Of a DNA stretch of 64,000 nucleotides, positions 1 to 12,539 are shown one piece after another. The DNA is from Armigeres subalbatus (Eukaryota; Arthropoda; Insecta; Diptera; Culicidae): positions 458,893,506 through 458,957,505 of the forward strand of contig NC_085140.1 of NCBI RefSeq assembly GCF_024139115.2, read 5' to 3'. The stretch's first letter is position 1; every line of letters starts with the position of its first letter. The position numbers and the translations under genes were made by a program. The notes below the pieces were generated by a model. It did no database searches, had not been told where the DNA came from, and saw only the letters and a program-made list of their open reading frames with translations.

Positions 1-765
1 CCATAGGATGCAGACGATTCTGAGCGAAGAAGGAAACGAAGAGCCACAAATACATCTTGGAAACAGCGAGGATCAATGACACAAGGAAAGAAAACAACAC
101 AAGTAATCATCACCAAGAAGCAGAGGAACTCTACGGAAAACGAACTGATAACATCATAATACCGATCGATGAACCGCCAGTGAGGCAATGGTCCCCATGA
201 TCGACACATCACCCGCACCAGCTGTTGCCATCGACTGAGGAAATTCGGCATCGATTTAGTATTCTGCAGCAGAAGTAACCACTGAAGACACTAAGCTGTC
301 TGCCAGCGATAGGAGTAGAAACAAAGGAAGAATTGGGGTTTATCAAATTAATTGCTCACAGTGTGATAAAAAGTATATGAACAACAAAAGATCAGCACAA
401 GGTTCAGCAAAATGAAGTAAGTAAGGCTAAGAGGGAACTGATAAGGGATTAAATTATGAGTTTAGGTCTAAGGTAGCTGAATATGTATATCAGAAAATCA
501 TTCAATTACGACATCAAACATTAAATTTTAAGAAATGTTCTCTCCGTGGAAACTTGATGTTGCTGAGAGCTTGGAATCACCGGGAGAAATACAAACGCGA
601 AGGTTGAATAAAGATCTACAAAATGGTAGCTCCTGGCTCTTCAAGTTTATACTCTGCTACTATGCATTGTTGAGTAGAAATACACCGTAGTAAGATAAGT
701 ACCCAGATAAATTATTAGTGCTCTAGCGCATAGTATAAAATATGTCGGCGGATCATTTTCTTCCG
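1..765. other. Unassigned AT-rich sequence
   Basis: No coding region, structural RNA or recognisable transposon end is visible. Short open frames here have no familiar motif. The right edge runs into a fragment of the recurrent SINE-like family that begins at about 766. Confidence 0.4.
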
Positions 766-879
766 GTCGAGTCAAGCACAAGACACTGAAGACGGCCTTA
801 TTGTTAGGTCGAAGCGTATCTGTCAGGATACAATTAAGGGTGGAATTCAATGGGATTGTTCAAACTGTCTTATGACAGG
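766..879 (+). repeat. SINE-like family 'F', diverged fragment
   Basis: The stretch carries the block seen elsewhere in the window: a 'gacactgaagacggcctta' segment, then a 'cgtatctgtca' segment, then a 'tggaattcaatgggattg' segment, then 'cttatgaca'. Matching blocks occur near 25323, 35087, 45884, 57837 and 58480. This copy has several substitutions and no clear target duplication. It is listed as non-coding repeat; no function is claimed. Confidence 0.6.
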
Positions 880-3440
880 TGAAAATATCCAATTAAAAGT
901 CAAAATAATTTTCTGCAAATTAAATAATCAATACCCGAATCGGCGTTGCATACCATTCCTTGGCAAAATCTTCTCATCAAACCGACACAGAAATCAAATC
1001 TACCTCGAACAAGAATCATCAAAAACAATTCAGGAAGTATCTGTCCGGTCACGGAATATTAGCCTCGACAGTGGCAACCTTCCCACTGAAGGACTGCCTG
1101 GGTTGTAGGGCCTCCTAATCCGTGCGATAGCGACTGAAGGAGAACATTATTTTTAACTCTTAGAGCCTTGAAAAAGGCTGTTTGCTTCGGCTAAGTCCAA
1201 AAAGTAAGAAAACGATCTTTTCAAATAACCGCGAATTTCTAGTGGTGGTATAAAAAAGACTGAATGCTCTTCGAGCGAATGCACTTTTCTTTTATACCTT
1301 ATTTTGAATCTTCTCTGCTTCCCAATTGGTGGGCCAATCAGCCAGTGTCTTGTATCCCGCTTCTTTGTCAGCCAAAGCGTCATCATCATCAACGCGTTCG
1401 AGAAGGACTTGTTGCTCGCTACTGGCGTCTATTTCCTAACGGGACTTTTCGCTTGATACAGGCCAATAAGCCGAGCAAGCGAGCTTAGAATTGCAGTTCA
1501 GGTGAGAAGTACGTGTTCTTTTCTGAGACAACATTGGTCGTAGTAGATGGAAGGAAACACCCGAACATGGGATTTCGGGTGATAAGATTTAGAATTGGTA
1601 ACATGGGACGATCATTCAGTCACGTTCGCTTTGTGTGCGGTCACTATCAAACAATGTTTATCTAGATATTTCTTGATCAATGCCAAAAAATCCAACATTT
1701 GATGAAAAATCGATTGATAGTTTATTAATGTTTGAGCTGTTATCGGTGTTTTTTTTAATCCAAATATCCAAATATTATGTGAGAGATTTGGACATCTTAT
1801 GTTTTTTTAGGCATGGTCAAGCGAAGTCCTTCGTCCACTTCGCGGTTAAATCAGAAAAATTATCCACTGTTAGTTTTGACGCTATTTATGAAAATCACGC
1901 ATAAAATTTTATCACTAGAATATTGGATTTGGCACCCAAGTACAATTTCTATCCCGAAGGGTATTGAAAGCTTTGATATTGATCTCTATTATTGGCTCTC
2001 TGAAGAACCGTTTGTTTTTGGACATACATGCTGCATCATGTGGCTTTTCTTCAGCCTGTCTCGGCTCATCACCGATGCCGGCCGGTCTCGGCTCGACTCT
2101 GCTGCTGCTGCCGGTATCTGCTCAGCATTGCTGCTTTGTCGGGTCTGTAGGGTGGACTGCTGCTGTACTGACTAGGTTTCGGCTGATGATGGTGGCTTCG
2201 ATGGTGTCGAGCCGAAAAAGCGGTCGGTGCAGACTTCATTCCCTGCTAAAAAATGTGAGTGCTGTTCAGTCGATGATGCGGTTGCTTCGCTTGTCCCGGT
2301 CAGAATGAAAGGAAAAAATTGCGTTGCGCTACTTTATGGCTTCTCGGCAGAACCAGAGGCTGCTCATTCGTTGGTGTCTGCACCAATGAGAACGTGGTAA
2401 TGGAATGATGCAAGAATTATGCGGTACCCATATTTATAGGTTCCCTTAATCTCAATGTTTTTCATTGAAAACAGTTTCATGCCTATTGAAACAAGTTTTT
2501 CGGGTCTTATCAAGCATGGACATGAAAGGCATGCTTGAAATCTGTCGATTGAGTGGCTTACCGCAGAAATTCGTCCATTGAGACGAACGCTATTAACGTT
2601 TAAAATCTTTCAACACAGCGTAACGCGGTCGATTTGAATATTTTGGAATGACACCCGGTATAGTAAAGAGAGACGTAAGTCCTACGTCAATAGCAGGAAT
2701 AATCAAAATATATAGAACTGCGTACAGTTCTCGTACTTGCTTTATTCGAATGAACATAATAAAGGAGCTTCAATTGACAGTAAATACACCATATCACTTG
2801 AGCAATTATTGAAAATTTATCGCGCCAGAGGAAAAACAATATCATATTTACATTCAATAGAACTTACTTCAATGAAAACATTTTTTTTTTTTTTGCTTGG
2901 ACAAACTATTATATTGAATTCGTGTTACTTTCCTCTCAAAACCGTTCGCAGAAAATAACCAGGCTTGTATACAAGTCTTCGAAGGTGGCTTGCATAAAAC
3001 ATATTTGTAAATAACTTTCACTTACTAAAATTGTAGATAAATCACACTTCACACTTATTATGTTTAACTTACTCAAAATGCACCACATTTCGAAAGATTA
3101 GATGTTTGTGATCCATTTTGGACCTTGATTGACTAGTAATTATTCTTATAGGGTTAACGATGGCTGTTCCAAAATGCTCAAAATCATTGATGTTACGACA
3201 TTTATAGAGGTATATCTAAAAATCTCGACGTGTGCATGACAAAGTCTTGATTTCGTTAAACATTTTTCATAGCGTGAAGTACATTAGCATGACGTATTTT
3301 GTGGAGTTAAAAATCAAGGAATTTTTAGTAGTATTTTGCCACATTTTAACTAATTATGAATAAAACTGAAAGAATTCTTAAATACGTACGCATGTGTGTA
3401 GCAGTGTATGACAACATTATTTTTACCTGCCGTACAACCT
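880..3440. other. Unassigned region; no supported gene
   Basis: I read both strands here and found no protein family I recognise. 1310-1350 has two CCAAT-type motifs on opposite strands, and 2050-2320 is GC-richer than its surroundings with CTG-rich runs. Neither is enough to call a promoter or an exon. A run of T at about 2881-2893 is low complexity. Confidence 0.3.
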
Positions 3441-3452
3441 TTAGCACGCTTT

Positions 3453-3537
3453 GTTATCATTATTATAATTTCCTTTATCCTTTATTATCATTATTATAAT
3501 TTCCATATTTCCATTTTTATTATCATTATTATAATTC
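3453..3537. repeat. Short AT minisatellite, three units
   Basis: The 17-base core TTATCATTATTATAATT is repeated three times at roughly 30-35-bp intervals, with small differences in the linkers. It is a local tandem array with no sign of coding. Confidence 0.7.
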
Positions 3538-3759
3538 TAGTCGACTCGGCAGTCGAACTGCCCATGCATTCCATATAAATCTTAATTTTTGTTTTTCACG
3601 ATTTATTCAACCTAACTTGTGATTTTTGCATGATGAATTATCATATGAACCCGTTGGAAACATTAAAGAACATATCTGCTGAAGGAATGAAGAAAATCCA
3701 TCTAGCCGTTTTCGAGTTATGCGAATATGAACACAGACCATTTCATTTTTATTATATAG

Positions 3760-4660
3760 GGTAACCGGCGGTAATGTTGGGCCTGGATGTAACATTGGCT
3801 CATCACGCAAATTAATCAATATTTCAGCGATAATACGTCGATTTGTAGGAAGATATTAACCACTGCTTCTTTAGAAAAGTGTATCAAACATATATCTGCT
3901 TCATAACTCTAAATTTATACACTTCTTAAACTATTAAAAGAAATTATCTTGCGTGAAAAATCACTTTGACTCGGTTTTTTAGCAGCCATGTTTCGTTGAC
4001 TTATGCAGGCTGGCTGTGCTAGAGTTTTTCTTTTGCCCAATAAAAGAGTTTTCTGAATGAACATACCTGCTTTCGCACATCAGATGAATGGATAACAACC
4101 ACACTATGCGACATACCGTCGTTCGGGGTGACATTGGGCCTAGGGGGTAAGATTGGGCCAAAAACGAAAAATGTTTCAACTTCTAATATCTCAGAAACTG
4201 TTACGAATTTTGATCAAAACTTCAAACGGTTCGAAATTATATTAAAATTCACGTCCATAATTGTGCTCGTACCATAATGCTTGGAATTTGAATTTAAAAC
4301 TATTGATCGAATGAACCCGTATTAAAATAGTGTCAGTAATGCCCCACAAATCTATTGCATAACTAAATTTTAGATCAATGGATACCTGGTGATCATGTTA
4401 CGATAATCTGTTGTTGTTTTATCGAATTATAATGAATATTTATTTAGCGGTCTTGTTTTTTTCGTAGCAACGAGCAATGCATGCTAAAAAGGGGTGAGAT
4501 TGGGCCAAGCTTTTGGTTGATTTGCCATACATAGTTGGTAAAAGCCGTAATGTAGGCAATTATTTTTAATGAACGATTGAATCGTTGCATCGTCACCGGT
4601 GAACTTTATTGTATGTGGTCCAATGTCACCCCCTGTGGGGGGTGAGAATGGGCCAATTTT
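3760..4660. repeat. Cluster of MITE ends with GGGGTGA..TGGGCC motifs
   Basis: Several short blocks of the type 'ggggtgacattgggcc' occur in both orientations at about 3773-3800, 4117-4160, 4490-4505 and 4620-4655. They are preceded or followed by 'taccgtc' or its complement, as in the better preserved elements at 8990-9173 and 54544-54767. I read this as overlapping remnants of that palindromic family. Exact element borders cannot be fixed here. Confidence 0.5.
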
Positions 4661-4885
4661 AAACAACATATAACTTTGAAGAATTTCTCTCATTCAAGGT
4701 TACTGGAAATCGCATCAAGTATCTCGCATTCACTCATACTTTGCGAACGGAATCGGAAAAGAACGATAAATGATGCATCCCGAATGAACCGCACAAAATA
4801 CATCTTCCCCAAGCTGACGAGTGAATCCACGAATATGTTTCGTATTTATTCGTACTGCATTAGCTTCGGGTTTGATTCATCACTA

Positions 4886-6067
4886 CACGGACATTTGCGA
4901 ATACCCATTTAAAGGGTTTCATATACCCATTATTTGCATCAACACTGATATGTCAAAAAATGGGTAAATTTTTTTCACCACGAATAGTGTACTTTTACCC
5001 CATTGTTCAGAATGTTTTCTGATAATAAATAATGGGTAAATCGTACCCTTCCAAAAGTTGAAAAATAAAGGCAGCCATTTTGCCTGTTTTCTGCGGCAGA
5101 AGAAAAACGATCAAATTATACGAGAAAACTAATTTAAATTCAATTATGAGGCAATTACAACGCTGGACTATCAGGACAAGGTAAGTGTTTATTATTGGCA
5201 GCTGGAATAGTTGAAGAAAAAAGGACATATGTTTCAATTACAGAAATCCACTATGGATGAAGCAAAAGTAGCCGATCAGGACACTTCACCTTCAGCAAGT
5301 CCAGCGGTCCACCGAGGCGATGAATTTAGATTGAATTGTGTATATAACAATTTAACACGGAATATCGACGGAACCGAGTGATTCATAGTGTTTATTAGCA
5401 CATCCCCTTTACCATGATTCCAGAAGGATGATGAAACCAAATATTCAACGTAAAATAGTGAAGTTGATGCGGATGCTGTGTAAATCTCATATTTATATAA
5501 AATAAACATTGTTGTTCGGACAAACCTTGGTGTTTGATATTTTCTTCAAATTCTCTCCAAGATATTGCGATAAATTGAAAATCCAGAAACAAAATGTTCA
5601 AAAAAAATGGGTAAATTTCATACATTTACGGCAGCGAAACAAGGGGTGCACACTTAAATTATTTTGTAGACCTCGGCAAAATTTTTGCCGAGATTCCAAC
5701 AGCCGAGATCTTGGTGATATTTTTCACTGAAATTCGGTAATTTCTTTACCGAAATTTCGTCAACATTTTGCCGAAATTCGGCAAAGTTGATTTTTTGCCG
5801 AGATCTCGGTAACGATTACCGATCACTCGGTAAAGTTTACCGAAATCTCGGTAAAAGTTTTACCGAAATTCGTCGAAATTATTACCAATATCTCGGCTGT
5901 TGGATTCTCGGCCAACGGTAAACTTAGAATTTTAAGTGTGTGGAATTGACCCATTTTTTGAAGTTCAATGGGAGTACCCATGCGATTTACTCATTAAATG
6001 AGTTATGCCGCTTTTGTTTGAAATGGGTACGGAAGTACCCATTAATGGGTAAATGAAAGCTTCCGTG
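4886..6067. mobile_element. MITE-like element with ACCCATT repeats, TA target duplication
   Basis: The left end (TA then CACGGACATTTGCG at 4884) is matched by an inverted right end (..TTCCGTG then TA at 6068). Just inside both ends are runs of ACCCATT/AATGGGT units. The flanks join cleanly when the element and one TA are removed, which suits a Tc1/mariner-type insertion. It contains the hairpin-rich element at 5649-5940. Open frames inside have no recognisable motif. Confidence 0.6.
5649..5940. mobile_element. Nested hairpin-rich MITE (ACCGAGATCTCGGT type)
   Basis: Terminal repeats CACACTTAAA..TTTAAGTGTG bound a core built from many short palindromes, alternating 'accgaaatttcggt' and 'gccgaaattcggca' variants. 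It interrupts the ACCCATT element, so it is the younger of the two. It has no coding capacity. Confidence 0.65.
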
Positions 6068-6099
6068 TATGTGGTGAGTGACTCCGGTGTGTGCAAAAG

Positions 6100-6240
6100 T
6101 GTTGTACTGTTCGTACTGCTTTTGCATCGGCCTCGATGTATCTCCACTCTAACTTTCACTTACTCAGATACTGAGTAAAATTGTATTGCTATCTCTTTTT
6201 TTCTCATGGAAATTTTACTCAGTTTCCGTCAAAAGCGGGA
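6100..6240. mobile_element. Short MITE, 'CTAACTTTCAC..ACTCAG' family, copy 1
   Basis: The blocks 'cactctaactttcact', 'actcagatactgagtaaaa' and 'ttttactcagtttccgtca' match the better delimited copy at 14415-14518 in the same order. It is a small palindromic element. Borders are approximate. Confidence 0.5.
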
Positions 6241-7424
6241 ATACTCATAGCTATGATCCAACAGAATTTGGAGATTTGCGATCGGATGCGATGATGAATG
6301 GCGATGAGTGGCGATGATGATAGAAAAATTGAATCATCGCAGTCCGCCGGCAAACAGTACAACATACAACGGACAGCAAGCGATGCGGGTGGAGAATAAT
6401 ATACCTACCTAGGTATGGGAGATATGGAGCGAGGTTCAAATGATATCGCTGCTCGTCGTAGTTTACCATAGATTTCTGATAGCATGACAAATTGAACATT
6501 ATTTAATTATTGTGATAGCAAAAATGCATTTTCCAATAGGTTTTCAATATGTTGGCATCAAACGGAAGTCTTAGATTTCTAAAATAGGGTGCGGAGTGCT
6601 TCTTCCAATTTGTCTTCAGGGAACCTGTACTAAAACGGTGGTGCTGTTTGATATAGATGGCGCCACAACATTTAAAGTATAATTAATTTCCTTGTTTGGA
6701 CATATCACCCATTCTCACCATGCGTAGTTCTCACCAACTACGCATCTCATCGATGTAAAATACGGATAAAAAATGCTTGGAATATTTAATAGGTTTCAGT
6801 TCAAAACAATAAAAGAGCTTTCATTATGTCTCCATACCAAACTCTAGTTATTTACTTTAAATTTCTTCAAGGCTGTTCTCCACCTCGTGTGTGTGGAAGT
6901 AAATTAGAAAATCTACTATATTGAACAGCAGATACAGCTAGTGTTTATGCTGAAGCTGAACCACATTGATACAAATACGCAACAACATAACACCATCTGT
7001 CATCTGGTAATGTATATTTGCAGTTATACCATCATGTGTAGTAGGCCTCAGCAGAATTTTTACTAAAATGCAACTGACGACGTTCTATAGTGACAGTCTT
7101 ATGAGACATTCAATGACCTCAAAGACTTTTTTACTCAAGTCAAATATCGGTAGCGAACCAACATGTATTCCTCAAATAACCATTCAACAAAATGATTTCC
7201 GCTCATTTTTTTCGAACAGGACAATTTTTTGAGGCAGCCTTCACAAAAACAAAAATCCATTTGGTTTGTAAGTACATAAGAACCATTATTATGGAAGTAA
7301 GTTTAGTCTGCAATTCAATAATTTAACGGCGCTAGTGTATAGGCACTGATGGAGCTAGGGCGTGATGGGGCACGTGACCCACCAAATTGAATGTTTATTC
7401 TGAAATTTGATTATATACGCCAAT
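6241..7424. other. Unassigned intergenic sequence
   Basis: AT-rich with no recognised gene. Short open frames lack family motifs. 6700-6735 has 'catcacccattctcacc', reminiscent of the TGGGTCA-type MITE ends, but too little remains for a call. Confidence 0.3.
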
Positions 7425-7650
7425 TTTGATAATATTTCCGAAGGAATGTCTTAAAAAAATTGTAAAAAAAATCTCCAAATTATTTTCTGAAGAAATTCCT
7501 GTAATTTCCAAGAAATTTCTGGAACAATTCATCAAGAAGTTTTCTGGAATTTCACCAAATACAAATACTAAATTAATTGAAAGAATCCAAAAGCATTTAT
7601 AAAGAAATTTCAGAAAGGATTCCTAAATAAATTTTCATCGAAACTCCTAT
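7425..7650. repeat. Degenerate AAATTTCC/GGAATT satellite, locus 1
   Basis: Irregular tandem repeats of the type 'ttcctgaaggaaatttc', heavily diverged. The same degenerate repeat is at 8365-8600 and 38195-38425. Long apparent open frames rich in F, K and L across such arrays are an artefact of the repeat. Confidence 0.6.
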
Positions 7651-8364
7651 ACTGCCCCACTCACATAACAGTAAAATTTCACTTTTCATCACTTTTGAGT
7701 TAACCCAACCCGGGCAGAAGCCATGAACAGAATAATAAAACATGATGTGGACTTAATTGATATGAGAGATAAAAGAACAGGCAAATATATCAAAAAATTA
7801 CACCGAAATATCATTAAAATATCAAGATATGCTATGAATAAGAACCTATAATAACTAATGGCACATGATATTGATCACTTATTACAAATAGCATAAGTTG
7901 GTCTTCTCATGATATTTTAGTGCAAAATATTGATATTATCGTCTGATCGTTTATCTCTTATATCAATCATGTTCATATCTTATTGTGCTATCCTATCAAC
8001 ATTTGATATTATTGAACTATTATCGTCTACTCGGGAATGAATAGTGTTGATCTTGTATGTCCAAAAATACAAAGTCATGTGCGTTCAATATTAAAAGTAC
8101 TCGCATAATAGTTCCATTAAGAATTTGCACAACCTGGCTGCACAGAACCAAACACTGTTTTACCCTAACTAAATTGTTTCACGGTAATCTATCTAATGAT
8201 GAACTCCGCAGCACAAGTGTAATAACATCTAATGTAAAACATCATTATTAGATTTTTTGAAACATGCGATTTGAAACATCAATGGCTATTATACCTGTAT
8301 GCGACAAAAACGGCATGAGACTGGCATATATGCGAATGGGGGAAGTATATTAATTTCATAGGAA
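7651..8364. other. Unassigned AT-rich sequence with a MITE-like end
   Basis: At 7654 'actgccccactcacataacagt' begins a block that resembles 43416 ('actgcccgcactcgcataacagt') and continues with 'tcacttttcatcacttttga' in both. These are two ends of one repeat family. Palindromic 'atgatattta' runs follow at 7740-8040. No gene was recognised. Confidence 0.35.
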
Positions 8365-8600
8365 TTTCTTATCGAATTGCAATATTTTACAAAGATATTT
8401 CCGATTTTTTTGAAGGATTTTCCAAAGAAATTCCCAAAAAGAAGTTCCAAAAAATTTCGTAAAGAAATTTCTAAAGTAAATTCCGGAATCTCCAAAGTTA
8501 TCATAGACATCACGGAGGGCTTTCCCTGTAGGAGTTTTTTTTTATAGAATTCTTGGAGAAAATTAAAAATGTCGAGAAATCCTTCGTCAAAAACATTCAA
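8365..8600. repeat. Degenerate AAATTTCC/GGAATT satellite, locus 2
   Basis: Second array of the same diverged repeat as 7425-7650 and 38195-38425. The minus-strand open frame of 103 codons here is repeat-derived and is not treated as a gene. Confidence 0.65.
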
Positions 8601-8984
8601 TATTTGGCAGCCACTTAGTTTCGGACGGCGAAACTAAGCATAAGAGCACGGATCAAGAAGGCTAAGGCTGTTTTTGCGAGTTTACGGAACATATAAAGAT
8701 CCAATCAGATTAGCCAACGCACTAAATTTCAAATATTTCCTAATCTAAAGTGAAATCTGTGTTTTTATATGCCAGTGAGACTTGATGTGTATTGAAGTTA
8801 TTGGTTCCCCCACCATTACCATTACCAGAACTCTGGCTCTGCCAATGTGTATAGGGTAAATGGGGTAAATGATGTACAGATCAAATGATGTACAATCAAT
8901 CAATAGTATCATTAGCAATCTAGAAATTTTGTTCGAGCCTCCATGTCTGTTCTGTGTTATAAGGTACCGTCTTCGAAGGAAACA

Positions 8985-9173
8985 GTGATTCAAATGGTGA
9001 TGAGAATGGGTCACTGTTTCAGCTACATAAAATTGAAGATTAGATTTAGTGTATCTGAGAACAAGAAAACTGAATTATAAGAGACCTTTTTGAACGATTT
9101 TTTCCGACCTCCAGACTGTCGGCGAGGACGCTGGCTCATTCTCACCCCAGACCCATTGTCACCTCCGACGACG
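8985..9173 (-). mobile_element. TGGGTCA palindromic MITE, copy with truncated left end
   Basis: Homologous, in reverse orientation, to the full element at 54544-54767. It shares 'gagaatgggtcactgtttca' on the left, an 'agagaccttttt.aacgatttt' core, and 'ctcattctcacccc' then 'gacgacggta' on the right. The outermost left arm is missing. Non-coding. Confidence 0.65.
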
Positions 9174-9655
9174 GTATGCATTAATCCAATTTTCCCATGA
9201 TACTTATTCTCGGAGTCGAGTGAGTAAGTTTAAAAAAATAAAAAATCATATGAAATTCGGAACAAAAAATTCACACGTGTACTATCAGTGATGATCTTTA
9301 TAATTATTTAAAAATCACTTTAATAAAGAATAAAAAATCTAGTAGCTATATTTCATATCTAGTAATGAAATGTCAATGTCAATTTTTTTTTACAAATAGG
9401 TCGTAAGTTTCGAGTGAAAGAAGGGTTTTCAGTTGTAATTCGTTAAAAAAAACGACAAAGATATACTTTTTCCCATTCCCACTTCCAGTATACCTAAATA
9501 TTCCATTCATTTTCTGCCAATGAGATGGTAATTTCTACTGGTTTCAAAATAGTTCAAACAGGTTCAAACCATGATGCGCTTTTCACTAGTTCAATTATTT
9601 TGTATATCCTGTGTTAGATTATAAGGTGTTTAGCGTGAAAAATGCGTTGCTTTTC
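9174..9655. other. Unassigned AT-rich sequence
   Basis: No gene, RNA or clear transposon end recognised. Confidence 0.3.
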
Positions 9656-9665
9656 TTGTACGCCC

Positions 9666-9850
9666 AGGTTTTTTTTACACGGATTGGTTTTACTCGTTTA
9701 AGACCTTCAGCGTCAATGAAACAATGAGTTAACCCTACCAAAAAATTCACAAAAAGTCGAAGAAAATTCAGGGGGTATTTAAAAAGCTGTGAACGTTCAG
9801 GTTTACCGAGAAATTAATGAATTCCAACCGCGTAAAAAACCGGGAAATGT
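9666..9850. mobile_element. Short MITE with CCCAGGTTTTTTTTACACGG ends
   Basis: Left end 'cccaggttttttttacacgg' is answered by 'ccgcgtaaaaaaccggga' about 180 bp later in inverted orientation. It is a small palindromic element with imperfect arms and no coding capacity. Confidence 0.5.
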
Positions 9851-12079
9851 TTGACAACCAAGTAACTGCAAAATAATTTTGCTTATGGGAATGATTTCAA
9901 AATATCCTTCTACTCGCTTGAGCGCAGAAAAGCGGCTCTATCCGCAGCACCCAGCGTAAAACCTAATTTTTAAAAATATTTTATTTATTTTTTTTTGTCG
10001 CTGAAATTGCGCTTGCAAGGCAGTGGCAAATATATTGCCACAAATTTTCCAATGTTTCTGAACTTTTTAATGTATAACAAACATTCATTCGAGTTTAATA
10101 CCATGTAAACTTTGCGTCTTATTGTTGTTTTTGTTAATTTATTGTTTAGATTCGTCTGCCTTTCAAAGAGTAAAATCGTATAAGTTTCGACCCCATTACG
10201 TCGTCGCACATACCGCTGTCAAGCGGATGCATCCCTGAGCTCATCTTCAACTAAAAGCACTAGATCTCCCAAATAACTTTAATCTTCTAAGTTTGAATCG
10301 ATATAATAATAATTAACGTCTAAATGTACTAAATACAAAGCACGTGGGCTCGCGCTTCAAATGTTCCGAAAGGTTAAAGCAGAACCTCTAGGTTTATATC
10401 CATAAGAGAATCCTGTGTAACGCTCCCTACAACTTCCAATCATACCCAATCATCATCACTCGCGATGCGTTTTGGCGATCCATCGCTCGTGATGCAATCA
10501 ACAAGGAATCCGATGAACACTTTATACGCAAAGCAAGAATCCGTGCAGATACGAATAACTGGTGAGTGCCGTTTGCTTCCAATTTGCAGATTATGGTAAC
10601 TCAGTGATTGGCAAAAGCACGGATGAAAAGGGAAGCCCAAAATGTATGGTTTGGTTCATTGCGTATCGTGTTCTCACGCATGGAGAAGACACACGAACAA
10701 AAGCTGTGGTATTCATAACTGAGCGGCATCTCAAGCGAAAGATGATGCTATGTAGGAATCAGTAACCCTGCTCTCATTTATTATTTTTTCCCCACACAGT
10801 AGTAAATTTATTGTTCAAGCTTCCCGAATAAAATGGAATTATTCAACTATTTTTCTAGTAATCGTTTTTTGAGTATAGTAAATTATAGATGAATTATTTG
10901 AGGAATCATATGAAATACCGTACGTTAATTATATCACGAATGATATTTATGATAGCCCTTAAAATATTTAGCTTTTGGATGATACATTGAATGGGTTGTT
11001 AAGTATCGTTACCATTCAGAAACACCAACTTTTCCATGTATTTTTGCGGACCAATTTTACCGTGAATCATTAGTTTATCTTCGTTTTTGTTTCGTGTGAT
11101 CATCTGGGGTTTGATTATATACAATAAAGATGATGAATAGTATGATTTTTTGATGATTAAGCTATTAATCCAAATTAAACGTTGTGCGATAATTATTCGA
11201 TTATATGATAACTAAATTATAATATGTATACTATTTTACAAACCACAATAGGGTAATATTTATATTTGGGTGATTTTAAATTTTCTATGAATTAAGCCAA
11301 CACAAGAAAGTTTCTGTTATTGCTATTATATTGCATTTATTATCTTACATAGTTTTCTTTTTCATATAGTGCATCATCCATATTTTTCTTGTAACTATTA
11401 TCAGTTTGGAAATACAGGAACGTTTGATCTCCGCCATTACCAAGCTGGATACTCCACCTGTGAATTATATTAAAACAATTAATCTACATATTATTGATGG
11501 TGCTTTTCTTATACACGTATGTGACAATTTTGAATCCCAACTCTTCCCCTTGAAACACATTTTGTATGAACCATTAAACTCAGCAGTATCCTCTATTGAC
11601 TACTTTGCAGGATACCAGTTCTTAATATCCTAAACGCAATGTAACGAAACGTCGACGGAAGTGGTAAGTATACCAGCTGTTTGTCCAATCTTGCCATTTC
11701 CGTTGCCGTTCCGCTGCATTTCGTAGGGGACTTAGGACTCATTTGTTTCAAGGTTTGTTCCAAGTTTGGTTTCACGCCAAATACATAGAGAGTATTGTCT
11801 ATTCACGATATAAAAGATCATGAGCAGAACGGAGGTAGCCATAACCTGCCAACTGACATCGGTCCAATAATTGAAAGATTATTGTGATTGGTCATACCGC
11901 ATACCGGTGTTTCGGCCGAATAGTTTTGGGCGAGCTTTTGGGAGTGTTTTTATCAGACATCCGGTACCGCGGGATGGTCTATCACAATACCGTTCAATCA
12001 TTGGATCGACGGTCTCAAACATTGTTATTCACCGTGTTACGCAGAATATATTGAAAGGAGTACCACAAAAAAATATTAC
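9851..12079. other. Unassigned region with two unrecognised open frames
   Basis: Plus-strand open frames at 10562-10765 and 11406-11633 have reasonable amino-acid composition but no domain I know and no upstream ATG in good context. An exon-like donor (ACTG then GTGAGT) at 10560 is followed by a possible acceptor only 28 bp later, too short for an insect intron. 10900-11300 is AT-rich repeat. I do not call a gene here. Confidence 0.25.
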
Positions 12080-12339
12080 CTTCTCAAGCATATCCTTTTT
12101 GTTCAGCTGATTTGCTTCTCCGCTAGCTCTGTATGGAGTGGCGTAACACCAGTGCCCCAGGTGGCATGTGGCATCCGTTTTACGTTTTCCCGTGTAGTGG
12201 ATTCTGTGAATAAACAAACATATGAGGAATAAAAATAAATTCACTTTCCGTTTTATATAATAAAAAATTAACTTACTTACATTTTTGTCCTTCTTTGTTT
12301 TTGGCTCACCACGACTTCCAGAAAAGAATAATAAGCCAT
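12080..12339 (-). CDS. Possible two-exon start of an unrecognised gene
   Basis: On the minus strand an ATG at 12339 in AAAATGG context opens 19 codons, with a strong donor (GTAAGT) after 12281. A TTATTCACAG acceptor precedes an exon at 12203-12080, which ends at GAGAAG before GTAATA. Phases fit (59 + 124 nt), giving 61 residues with a Cys/His/Trp patch (CHLGHWCY). The next exon was not found. Against it: the ATG lies in a short inverted repeat (ATAAGCCATTTTAT near 12331 and its complement near 12525), so the signal could be transposon-derived. No family recognised. Confidence 0.25.
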
Positions 12340-12539
12340 TTTATAGAAAGCTCAAATGACAGGAGACCAAATACTAATATTTACATTTTACAAGGAACAT
12401 TTGCGAAAATGAAATGAAATGATGATGATGATGACGAAATGATGATGGTTTACATGCAAATTTACCAAATCAAAGACCGAGCCGTCCACTCAAAATTTCG
12501 ATCAGCTGTTCGAATCTGTCTCATAAAATGGCTTATTTC

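Noticed and set aside
2050..2320. GC-richer block as an exon or promoter
   Set aside because: Overlapping frames in two registers with no family match and no convincing splice or promoter signals.
8289..8600. 103-codon minus-strand open frame
   Set aside because: Its F/K/L-rich sequence is the translation of a degenerate satellite that also gives similar frames at 38179-38403.
10440..10765. Two-exon gene joined by the GT..AG pair at 10561
   Set aside because: The implied intron is only 28 bp, below any plausible insect minimum, and the product has no recognisable domain.
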